A stretch of 64,000 nucleotides of DNA from Amphiura filiformis. Taxonomy: Eukaryota; Echinodermata; Ophiuroidea; Amphilepidida; Amphiuridae. Numbering within the stretch: position 1 is the first letter of the stretch; each line of letters begins with the position of its first letter. Made by a program: the position numbers and the translations under genes. The notes under the pieces are model-generated. The model saw nothing but the letters and a program-made list of their open reading frames with translations, had not been told where the DNA came from and did no database searches. The DNA lies in assembly GCF_039555335.1 (NCBI RefSeq), contig NW_027305494.1:1116001-1180000 (forward strand), read 5' to 3'. Below, one piece after another: positions 47,099 to 57,513 of this stretch.

Positions 47099-48687
47099 AG
47101 AGAGGGAGTGGAGGGAGGGAGCGAGCGAGAGGGGGCAGAGGAGGTAGAGAGGGAGATAGATCTTTAAAGATGGTTCAATTTGTGAAATATGCGACTTATT
47201 ATTAAAGATATCTCGGGTCAATTTTGGGTGTGTAAATATTTTAATATTTTATTTAATTAATATTAAAATACAGGCCCGAACCAGGAAGTTATAAATAAAA
47301 GGAATATTTTCCGGTGTATGGTCTTAATTTGTACGAATGAATCGCAATGCGTTTATTGCACCAAAATGACGACTTATTTAAAAATCGGGAAAAATTAAAT
47401 AAATTTGTTTGCAAAGAAAATGTAAATGTTTTTACTTTGTCTTTATTTGTCAATGTCATCTGGGGTTATCCCAAAAAATATAAAATCAACAAATATTTTA
47501 ACCAATATATTAATCTGAATTGATTGCCAAGCTTTAATTTTAACATTTTCCCGAAATGTTAATACAATAAGTCTTTAAAAAAATAATATATGCTGACTAT
47601 TATTGTGATAAACTCATACTAATGAGTACCAAAAGCTAAAAACAAAATACTAAAAACCGTAAATATACAACCCGTGAAGTGCCTTACGCCATTCGAAAAG
47701 CTCGGGTATCGAGCCTAACACCGCCATCTACAGTCAGTTTAGTGCAAAGGGACTGTTTATAGTTATCCGGATTTCATCAGTATTAGAAAGTCACAATGAG
47801 CACACCTGTGTCGATATGCTCTACTGAATAGTATTTTATAACAGGAAGATCTTGCCACCCAAATGTTACGGGTTGTATAGGGGCTCATACAACCTGGCCA
47901 GCAGCCAGGATTGGGGTGCGGAATTTTCAAAATTGTCCCCCAAAAATATTGCTTACACCCTAAAGGTATACTTAAAGTGACATTTTTTTGTGTTATTTTG
48001 AACAGTTTGACATGGTGCTCTTGTAAATTTGTCTTTGTTGTTTCGATCTTTTGGGTTCATTTTAACATTTGTACCTTAAAAAGTGGAACGCATGCCCCGG
48101 CTACGATCCTGCATATTACAGCTTATTTTGAAGCGTAGCAAAGCAAAGATCTCTCAACTCAACAAGTGAAATAGTTCAATAAGAAAGATATATCTTCTAT
48201 TAACCCGCCCGGGCTAAATTCAAAAAGGTAACAGTAAATAGACCCGTGGCAATAGAGAAGACAAAGTTTGGGTTCATAGTACGGGTCGTTCGGTATGTAA
48301 ACAAAAGCAGTTTTGTTATCTAGTGAGTTTTGGCAGTGGACGGCATTCTCATAATTATTATGTGTATCGTGATGCTACTTGGAAATCTGGTAAGTATTGT
48401 CGTTCCTCATTAAAGTTTTATCTTCAAATATGAAATTTAACGTAACTAAAAGGTCCTTGACCCCATCGACAGCCTCATCTCCTCCCATTAATCTCATGTT
48501 TATGAGATTTTGGTATAATTTTATACTGTAGGGCCTTTCCATCCTGATATTTGACGTCCCAAATCGATGTATAAATTGTGAAAAAACTGGCGATTTGTTG
48601 TATACCACGGCCACGCTAACGCAAGATTCAAACTCTCATTTGCATTGTGGGTAAACCCAGCAAATTTCACTTCGATGATTAAATATT
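47099..48687. other. Gene-free stretch
   Basis: Purine-rich GAGGGAGG run at the left, then unique AT-rich sequence. No gene recognised. Confidence 0.45.
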
Positions 48688-48854
48688 AGAGAGCTTGCGA
48701 AATGAAGTTACTTTAACTTTAACTTTAACGTCCAGAGGATTATAGAGGATTATGTATTCAAAACCAAGGTGGTTTTGAATACATAATCCTCTATGATCCT
48801 CTAGACGTTAAAGTTAAAGTTAAAGTTAAAGTAACTTCATTTCGCAAGCTCTCT
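48688..48854. repeat. 167-bp hairpin with AACTTT repeats
   Basis: Two arms of about 80 bp (AGAGAGCTTGCGAAATGAAG ... GTATTCAAAACC and complement) separated by only about six bases. The right arm has one more TTAAAG unit than the left. It can fold into a long stem and could form a cruciform. Confidence 0.92.
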
Positions 48855-49107
48855 ATTGGCGTCATGCTACACGTACGTGCACGCTTTCTATAATATAAGT
48901 GAACCGTATATTGCGCGTACCAACGTATTGGGTTGCTTGCTAATTGTGGTAATGAATCACATTTGCGCTGAAAACGTTCTCGTTCTCGTTTTTTTACATG
49001 GTCGCGCATAAAGGGGACAATATTTCACATGTACGTAAGTTTGAAGAAAATCCATATCTTAAACCAATATGGTTACCCCCTCTAAAGCCACATTGTAATA
49101 TTTACTG

Positions 49108-49487
49108 ATTTTGGGCTTGCCAGAGAGACCGATCATTCAGTGACTATGTCAAGCCAGAAAGGGACATATCAATACATGGCTCCAGAGCTGATAAATACAT
49201 CCGACAGCAATCTAGCATTTTACTCCAGATATGCAGATATTTATGCGTATGGGATGTTGGTACTTGAAATATGTACGCGTAAACGCCCTTCCATGGGATG
49301 GAGTATGCGTATGTTGTATTTCAAGTAGGCGAGGGCAAGTTACAACCTACTATTCCGCAAGATTGCCCCACTGATCTTGCTGTTTTGATGAGGCAATGTT
49401 GGCATCATCACCCAAGACAACGCCCGACCATCGACCGAGTATTGGAGGTTATGGAATATATGCCAGGTACTAATATCCTACATTAAT
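49108..49487 (+). pseudogene. Broken duplicate of the gene 2 kinase exon
   Basis: Starts inside the kinase domain (GATTTTGGGCTTGCCAGAGA, the DFG region) and is practically identical to 51041-51420. The match continues into the intron to about 49527. One C is missing at about 49291 (CGCCCTTCC against CGCCCCTTCC), which breaks the frame before the C-lobe. The N-lobe and catalytic loop are absent. High identity means a very recent duplication, gene conversion or an assembly artefact. Confidence 0.9.
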
Positions 49488-49877
49488 TTTTCTTGTTCAT
49501 CATGTTAATGTTATTGTTGCTTGTTGCTTGATGCCCTCAATGTTTTTCAAAATTCAGATTTTTACATGATTGTAATGTAATTAACTTACTCTGGAAAAAT
49601 CAAGTTGTGACAAAATTTGAGATTTTGGAAAAAACAACAAGAAAACAAAAACAAACAAACAAAACAAAAACAGTAGATCGCGAACGGGATGAACACACTA
49701 TAAATAAAAGCGTGCGGTAAGGTCATAACACATCAAAAGGACAGACCCACTCATCACGATCGACAGCGTTGTAAAAGGTGTGGGGAATGAATTGACGTAT
49801 AGATGTTGAAGCCCATATTGGGATATGCAAAGCGTGCAGCGCGAGCCTGTCAGCATGGGGTCCAGGGGCCCGCTTAA
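49488..49877. other. Gene-free stretch
   Basis: The first ~40 bp still match the intron of gene 2; the rest shows no gene. Confidence 0.5.
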
Positions 49878-50235
49878 GGTTGGACTTAACCCTGGAATTA
49901 TGTAAACCTTTGGACCTCATAACTAAATTGTTGGTATCAAGTATATAAAAGTATAGATATTTAGAATGGCAAAGGCTTGACGAATCCATCTGTGAGCTCG
50001 AATTTTGGCAACAAAATAATCCCCCCAACTTGTTTTTTATCCAAATATTTGTGGGAAACATAACAAAGAAATTCTTCAGTAAAAAATATTTTTATTAGTT
50101 TTTAAAAACAAGCTGTAAATATCTATGAAACGTTGTTTTTTACCAATTTGTTTTTTCAAAATTGAGAATTTTTCAACCATATCAAATAGGAATATTTGCT
50201 AGGTCATAAATTTCTTGCAGTTGACTGACTCAAAC
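49878..50235. mobile_element. Foldback MITE family 2, copy 3 (decayed)
   Basis: GGTTGGACTTAACCCTGGAA and GAATGGCAAAGGCTTGACGA match 23177. TTAA precedes at 49874 and follows at 50236. The right arm is badly decayed. Confidence 0.65.
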
Positions 50236-50590
50236 TTAAGCCACGACACGACTTCATGGCTAAAATGGAAAACATAGGTAAACATATTGAATTTATTTCA
50301 AAGACAGACTTACCTATATTTATCTATCTATCTATTAATACAATCTTTATAAAGGTTCCTTGCATTTCTGAGGTATATTGAGCAGTGTAAAGTTCTTTTT
50401 TATTTTATCGCAGACACGTGTTTTAGGGGTACTTTTGTGCCATATGCTGGTACATTTTAATGAAGATACGCTAATTTCGCTAACATTATTTCTTAAGTAG
50501 GATAGGGGGCAATCTAGTTGTATATCGGTGGGTAAGGTGCAGCCCACTAAGATGATAATCGGTATATTTTATCTTTCAGAATCTTTCAGA
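50236..50590. promoter_or_regulatory. Upstream region of kinase gene 2
   Basis: No core promoter recognised. TATTTTATCTTTCAG and ATCTTTCAG just before the coding start (to 50589) look like tandem splice acceptors, as in gene 1. Confidence 0.4.
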
Positions 50591-50607
50591 ATGAGCTATA
50601 AGAAACA

Positions 50608-51400
50608 ATGGAACGCAAAGTAGACTTCTCCAACCTTCAGTTTCACGAGTCTCTGGGTGAAGGCGGCTTCGGATCGGTTAACCGTGTAACCTTCAAAACG
50701 CCCTATAACGGATACACGGAGGCGGCAGCAAAGAGCGTTGTTGATTTTAGGAAAGAAGAGGTTGAAATACTAGCCAAACTGTCTCATCCGCACGTGATTC
50801 GCTTGATAGGATTTTATCGAAATGGTCCGGTAAAGATTATCCTTCTTGAGTACGCGACTCGTGGATCCCTTCATGGCTATCTATCAGATGAATCAAGACC
50901 CTTACCAGATGACCTGAAGCGAAAATGGATACGGGAAGCAGCAGTCGGGATCCAGTACCTTCATGCAAATAAGTGTTTACACAGAGACATTAAAGCAAAT
51001 AATTGTTTGCTATTTGAAGACAACGTCTTGAAACTGTGTGATTTTGGGCTTGCCAGAGAGACCGATCATTCAGTGACTATGTCAAGCCAGAAAGGGACAT
51101 ATCAATACATGGCTCCAGAGCTGATAAATACATCCGACAGCAATCTAGCATTTTACTCCAGATATGCAGATATTTATGCGTATGGGATGTTGGTACTTGA
51201 AATATGTACGCGTAAACGCCCCTTCCATGGGATGGAGTATGCGTATGTTGTATTTCAAGTAGGCGAGGGCAAGTTACAACCTACTATTCCGCAAGATTGC
51301 CCCACTGATCTTGCTGTTTTGATGAGGCAATGTTGGCATCATCACCCAAGACAACGCCCGACCATCGACCGAGTATTGGAGGTTATGGAATATATGCCAG
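50608..51400 (+). CDS. Kinase-propeller gene 2, exon with protein kinase domain
   Basis: Paralogue of 42107-42914 with about 90% identical protein. GEGGFGSV (17-24), AAAK lysine (42), HRDIKANN (125-132), DFG (145-147) and APE (169-171) are all intact. The first ATG after the acceptor (50591) is out of frame, because AGCTATAAG replaces AGCGAAG of gene 1 (+2 bases). Translation therefore probably starts at 50608. The donor CCAG|GTACTA at 51397-51406 ends the exon in phase 1; joined to 52508 it forms a Val codon and continues into the propeller. If unspliced, the frame ends at TAA 51418 (270 aa). Differences from gene 1 include RLIGFYRN for NLIGFYQN and DFGLA for DFGFA. Confidence 0.85.
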
Positions 51401-52507
51401 GTACTAATATCCTACATTAATTTTTCTTGTTCATCATGTTAATGTTATTGTTGCTTGTTGTTGTTCATCATGTTAATGTTATTGTTGCTTAATATTTTTT
51501 GCATTGGCCACTGATGTTATTATATAATTACGAAACTTTTCGATATTTTCATTTGGTTATCTTCACGTGTATCAAGTAAAAAAGAGCTATCTGAAAATTG
51601 CCCATATTCAAAACAATAGGATGGGCAATAAAATGTTTTAGTTAATTAAGCTAAGCTTTCATTCCTGGCAGAATAATCCTCAAAAGCAAATTCGTGGTTT
51701 ATTATATTATGTTAACACTCACCAGCACATTTTAATCCTTTCCAAAATCTTTCCAAATGGCAAATTTATAATATTATGTTTCCAATCTCACCAGCAACAT
51801 CGCTTTTGAAACTCTTCGTGAAGTCACCTTTTCTGTAATTCCCATAATCATTTTCATATAGAAAACTAAACAATGCAATCATCTATAAGCACACCGTCAC
51901 TGCGCATGCACGAACGTTCACAGTGACGATGTGCGCATCGACGTTCACCACCGAGCACCACTAATGGACGTTGACGTAGTCTGCGTTTTTTTAAGGCGTC
52001 TGGGAATTATAGAGGTTGTGCAATAATAATGCATACGCAGGGGGAGTGAATTATCAAATTGTCTGCCAAAAATCGAGTGCCCTCCGTACGACGTGCCACC
52101 CCAAAAATATTTGGACCTCTTTTTGACGTGTAAGAAAAATATTGTAACCCTTTTACGTGCCAGATTTTTGGGAACTGAAGTTCATAACTTTACATTATCT
52201 TATTATGTAGAGCGACATGTAATGGGTATTTTTGCATTGAATATGTTCCTGCTACTTTTTACGCCTTTTAGGTCGTAATATCGAAAAGGTGTCACAAAAC
52301 TCTGTGCCATAAATCGCTTGCCCATCTTTTGACATGTCAGGAAATGCTTGCTCTCTCTGAAACTGCTCCCCCCTATAATACACCGGGAGAGGGGGAAGGG
52401 AAAAGATGAATTGCAATTTCATAGATACCGATATAAATCTATGTGACGATTTTTCTTTCACCTCTCTCCCACATTCCTTAATTTCTCTTTCATCCGTTTA
52501 CTTGCAG
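51401..52507 (+). other. Predicted intron of kinase-propeller gene 2
   Basis: GT at 51401 to AG at 52507, 1107 bp, ending in TTTCATCCGTTTACTTGCAG. It has a short duplication of GTTCATCATGTTAATGTTAT near 51430 and 51464. No other exon seen. Confidence 0.72.
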
Positions 52508-53388
52508 TATCAGACGAAACTTCATCTCATCAATCGCCATCGAAACAGATCCATAGAGATGAAGCCATGATAACAACTCAGCCTCTGCAAGACCCTATGA
52601 AAGCTAAAAGAATAGCATGCTGTCCGAATGGCGACATAGTGATCGGCGCTGAAAGTGAGGTCTACATACTTGGCGGAAAAGGCAATCGAGAAACATGTGT
52701 TACAGCATCAGTGACGCCGCGTATTTGGAGCATAGCTGTCTCTCCACAAGGTCATATCTTAACTGTCGACGGAACCAGGAAGGCGAAGGTATTCGACGAG
52801 AGATGGACATTCTCCCACGATATTTCTACTTTGATGGGCGACGAGGATCCTAGATCACAAGTTGAACCGACTTGCATGACCGTAGATAAGGAAGGCCGTA
52901 TATTAGTGGGGGATTTCTGGAAGGACATTCTAACTGTCCATTCATTTCCTGATGGTGAGGTTATGATTAAGATCAAGTGTCGTATACATTCAATTCATAG
53001 CACTATAGCGGTAAATAGCAGAAGTCAAATCTTGCAGCACTTTCGCTCACACGGTTCTGTATACAGTCAAGTAGCTGCAATAGATTACTTAGGCCATGAG
53101 GTGTTCAGCTTCACACCCAAGATAGACGAGGATCTTAGTATAGGTAATAACGTTAGACCACGGGGAATAGTTTGTGATACATATGACAATATATACATTA
53201 TTATGAAAGCGGCGAAGGGGTTCAAAAGTTTTGAGAACACAGGCCACTTGCACAAGTACAGTCCGACGGGTGGGTTTCTGGGCTGTTTAGCTAAAGGTTT
53301 ATATAAGCCATGTGGTTTGGCAATAACCACCGATGGATCAGCTTTAAAAATTGCTGACCATAACTCAATACTGACTTACAGTTTGTGA
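52508..53388 (+). CDS. Kinase-propeller gene 2, exon with NHL-like beta-propeller
   Basis: Terminal exon: 292 codons after the split Val codon. The linker SDETSSHQSPSKQ matches gene 1 right up to the acceptor, which supports the exon start at 52508 rather than the ATG at 52567. The NHL-like repeats (PTCMTVDKEGRILVGDFW, RPRGIVCDTYDNIYIIM) are conserved. The predicted full protein is 557 aa. Gene order, spacing and phase are the same as in gene 1, so the pair arose by tandem duplication of the whole two-exon gene. Confidence 0.82.
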
Positions 53389-54234
53389 GCGTGTAGGCTA
53401 CTTGCTCAATCAAAAATTACATTACGGATGTGCATAGAAGAATCGTGCAAGAATCGTGCAAGTGGCAAGAGTGTCTTCATAACAAAGAATTCAAATGATC
53501 AACCTATCATCCTATATTACCAATGGGACATTTGAAACGTGTAAATAGGGGTGTGGGTGTGATGGTGTGTGATAGGAATACTATAAAACAATGTAATGTC
53601 CAAGTAACCGAAAATTTCAATGATTAAAATACATATTAAAATAATACTTTGTAAAAGCAAAATTATTTTACCCAAAATTTGAATATATCCAAAATATTAT
53701 GAGACAAACATTGCAAATAATAAATAGTATAATTCGGTACAAAAAAGCACGAGCGTATGAGAGGAAGAGATGTAAAGAAGATTTCATGGCCTCTGTATTT
53801 ATTAATTATCAAAATGTATATTATAATATAGCCTAGTTATTAACCTTGAATAAATATATGGCATAAATATCGTAAAGATAATGACAGGTGGTTTGTATAT
53901 GCAATTAATTGTGAAATGGATATTACAAAGAATATTTAGAAATTCAACTAAAAACGTGTGTATAATAATATTGATTACTTTATGAACAGACAAGTTTGGA
54001 AGCATTATCACTTGGTGTTATCCCAGAAAATGTTTTACCAAAACAATATTCTCAATTGATCATCAAGCTTTTAATCTTAACATCTTTCAGCAAATTTCAC
54101 ATTGACAAGTCTTTACTTAAGCGATAACACCGTCCGTATAATACTCATCTCTTCAGTACTAAATTACAAATCAGTTATTTTCTGTTGAAACATTATTTTC
54201 TGGTCTAATCGCTCGACGTAATACAATTGTTATG
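53389..54234. other. Gene-free stretch
   Basis: 3' flank of gene 2; AT-rich, with no recognisable gene. Confidence 0.45.
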
Positions 54235-54560
54235 TGGAAAAACAATCATACAGCTTGATTCAAAAACTATTTACATATGTTTCACATACCTCTTGTGAAT
54301 CAGAACTGTATTTGTGGTGTTTCACAAGGATCGATATTGGGCCCAGTACTGTTTATACGTTATGTAAAGGATATAACTTGTACATGTACGTCAGTTACTG
54401 TACTTTGAATATTCCTATTTTGATATTGATACCATGTAACTATATACTCACATTAATTATTGAAGCAAAATAAGAAGTTTATGAGGAGTTTGAAGAAGTA
54501 CACAACTGGTTTAAAACAGTAAATTATAGAATGTAAATTGAAGGTTTTGTTAAGCACAAT
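54235..54560 (+). pseudogene. Relic of a Jockey/CR1-type LINE reverse transcriptase
   Basis: CGVSQGSILGPVLFI (54313-54357) is the RT palm motif usually written GVPQGSILGPLLF. EVYEEFEEVHNWFKT (54474-54518) matches the helix that follows the FADDT box, which here is reduced to FDIDT. Frameshifts and stops lie between them. A 3' region up to the AAATAAATAAAT run at 55282-55299 may belong to the same insertion. Confidence 0.78.
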
Positions 54561-54620
54561 ACGATTTCAATATTATTTTGGATTATACAAAAGGGAACAT
54601 TACACGACACCATCAATAAC

Positions 54621-57468
54621 TACTGGTTTAACAAGCTGAAACATTAACCAGATCTTATATTGTTTAATCTTTACTGTACTGTACTTTGATCTTACCTTAC
54701 ACATCTCCAATAATGGGGAACAAGAACTTCAAATATTAAAAATACAAAATATATCACAAATAAATAGAACCTTTAAGATAGTCACTATAATTTTACAGAA
54801 TATACTTCACCATTGTGTAAACTTATATATTCCAAATGAAGATATGTACATACACTCTAGATGTGTTTCTAATAGTCACTTTACTAATGAGCTCTCTACC
54901 ACTGTATTTTAAAGTTTACATTACGAAACATTCTGAAGTACCAAACATGATATGTTGATGATTTCAATTTAGAATAGAAAAATAACACGCCATCGTATCT
55001 TAAAATCAGTGAAAAGACTTACGTAACCAATCTAAACTATTAAGCACTATCTAAAATACCAATGAGTACAATAAAATATTCTTATTTTGGAGAGTCTGTT
55101 TCTTGTTGTTTTTAAAATTTAATTTATACGCCTTATTGCTCTTTGTTGTTTTGAAAGTATAATTTTGTTTCACGGAAAAGTCATTATTGGCCATCCACAT
55201 CCAGTCTTGTACTTCATGATATTCGTGTTCATTGTTTTTTCATTATCTTGATGTTGTACGTTAGTATTACGTACTTTCGAATATAAATAAATAAATAAAG
55301 GGAGGGGCGCTTTCATGACCTTTTGTTTAATAACCCGACATATGTCACTAAAACGTTTTTACCAAATGCAAATATAACCTGTTTTAAAAACGGTTTTTGT
55401 CTGCTGGGATTATAATAATATTAATGTAGGTTTACCAGGACCTTGGTTACATTGATAGCATTATTGTAATTTTACCAGGACCCTGTTACATTGCATGATA
55501 GATAATTTAATGTAGTTTTTCCATAACCAGGATAATATGGCTTGATAACATTAATACAGTCTTACCACAACCTGAGTTATATTGCATGAGAACTGCGCCC
55601 AATTGGGCAGTCCATGAAAAAATACCGTAGATTTCCATCTATAAGCATATGCTTCTAAATTAGTGTTTTTCTTTGATAAAGAAACGAAAGCTAGACACCC
55701 TGCACAAAAATAATATTTGGAATTTGAGCTACTATATTCGATACAGGCGGCTGTACAAACATGTATTATTGTATTAAAGACCAATCTATTGTAATGTTTT
55801 GTGGAGGTTGTCTGCCTTTCGTCTCTTTCGTAGGAAACAAACCACATACTTGGATGCATGTGTGCTTGTAAATGGAATTCAGCGGTATTCATATTCAGTT
55901 TGCATTCAAAACATCATTGCATAATAATTCAATGTGAAAGGTAGCTTAAAAATATGATAATCAAAACTACTGAAGAAAGTATACAGCCTGAAGCGTTTCT
56001 CACGATGGTGCATGCCCTAAATACGAAATGGTTGAATTTGAATACTATAATAGCATCAATATAGACTCACCATAACATGAACTGAGTTGCTTAAGAGAAG
56101 TAAGGTATAGTTAGTTTTACAACAATCATGATTACAATAAAATACCAAGATTCTGATTACACTGGCTCTATTCAAACCATGGCCTCATTAAAGGGATCGT
56201 AAGATTTGACAACAATAGCGCCCTCAATTGTGGTCAAAGTCCAGGTTTTGGTATACAATCAGCACCTGAAAGAAACTTAATCCAGCGTTTTCCATTTACA
56301 ATTTCACGATTTTGTATTAAAGTTCAAGATCCAGAACTTTATTACACAGCACAGTTTAATAGCAGATTAAGCTTAAAGCGGCGCTCACGATATGTCTCTT
56401 CTTTTCAGTATTACATATTTTGTCTCTAACTGGTCGATTAGCCCTTTAATCTACCAAAATAATTTAAAATAAAATATATACGCCTATCGTATTCCATTTT
56501 CCACAACGTAGTCCAAGTGTAGTTTCTCCGGGATACTCTCTTAATGCTCCGATTAGTAGGGGCAAATCGTTTTTGACTGAATATTCAGTCGAATGATTTG
56601 AATTTTCAATTATTTTAACAATGATTCTCAATCTTTAAAAGATTGAAGTTTAAATATACAGTCAAAATTAGTTATTTTCTCAATCTATGGGCAACTGAAG
56701 CAAGGCACAAACTAATTCCAATTGACTAAAAAAGAAGATAATATTCACTCTTTGGGAATATATAAGAGTAACAGTTGATTAGATGGTGAAATCAGAATCC
56801 AAATATCCATTTTAATCAATTTAGATTGATTCCTATCGTCAACCTTTAAAATATTGAAGAACAGAGCGACCGGAAAACGTCATAAAAATCCACTATACTT
56901 GTACTGAGTGCTGAGTATGCTACGCTACGATCATTAGGGCCAAGCAAATTTTGTCGGGCCCATTTTCCGGTCAATAAAGTCACTCTTCACGAAGTCTTTA
57001 AATCTTCAAATATGTTTGAATGTTGACCATGTGTACCTCAGCAGTACCATGTGAACGTCTGCTATCAGCGGGATGTTTCGGATTTATACCTACTTCTTAC
57101 AATTGTACATTTTCGTACGTTGCGAAGGATCTCAAATATGCACGGGCAGATTCGTAACAGAAGACATACTGCTCCTGTAAAGAAAACAGTTCATACCATC
57201 GTGAGTTTCGCATACGGACAAATACCAGATTACTATCATATAAACCGCCCATATATAACTCGTGAAGTGCTAACGCGATCGCGAAGCACGGAGAGCGACC
57301 ATGGCCAAAATGGCAAAAATGTTAACATGGTTAATGTCACCTTCCCGTACAGTAAGTGTAACGGTTTATAGTTACTTGGGCTTTACCGAAAAGGAGAATA
57401 CAATTTATCTGCAATTACAAGTTTGTTTATAGTACATAGCACAGCTATTATAATAGATAATGCCTGTT
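54621..57468. other. Gene-free stretch, 3' of the phosphatase gene
   Basis: AT-rich. A TTACATTG/TTTACCAGGACC phrase is repeated at 55430-55500. The open frames at 55551-55892 (-) and 57051-57371 (+) show no domain I recognise. The 3' UTR of the phosphatase gene should lie in its right part. Confidence 0.45.
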
Positions 57469-57513
57469 TCACATGTTACTGCCCCAAAGTAAGACAAAGT
57501 ATCTGCAAAATAT
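57469..57513 (-). CDS. RPTP exon G, tentative last coding exon
   Basis: Acceptor ATTTACTTTACAG at 57514-57526, then IFCRYFVLLWGSNM and TGA, phase 0. It could correspond to the QYxFCYxxxLEY end of PTP domains, but a few residues are missing. Reading on from exon F into another exon outside this stretch is possible. Confidence 0.45.
   Translation of the reverse strand: MFCRYFVLLWGSNM

Noticed and set aside
49298-49486. Open frame at 49298 as a separate small gene
   Set aside because: It is the C-lobe part of the broken kinase duplicate after the 1-bp deletion.
57051-57371. 106-codon open frame ending near a GTAAGT
   Set aside because: No family recognised and no matching acceptor or partner exon found; chance is more likely.
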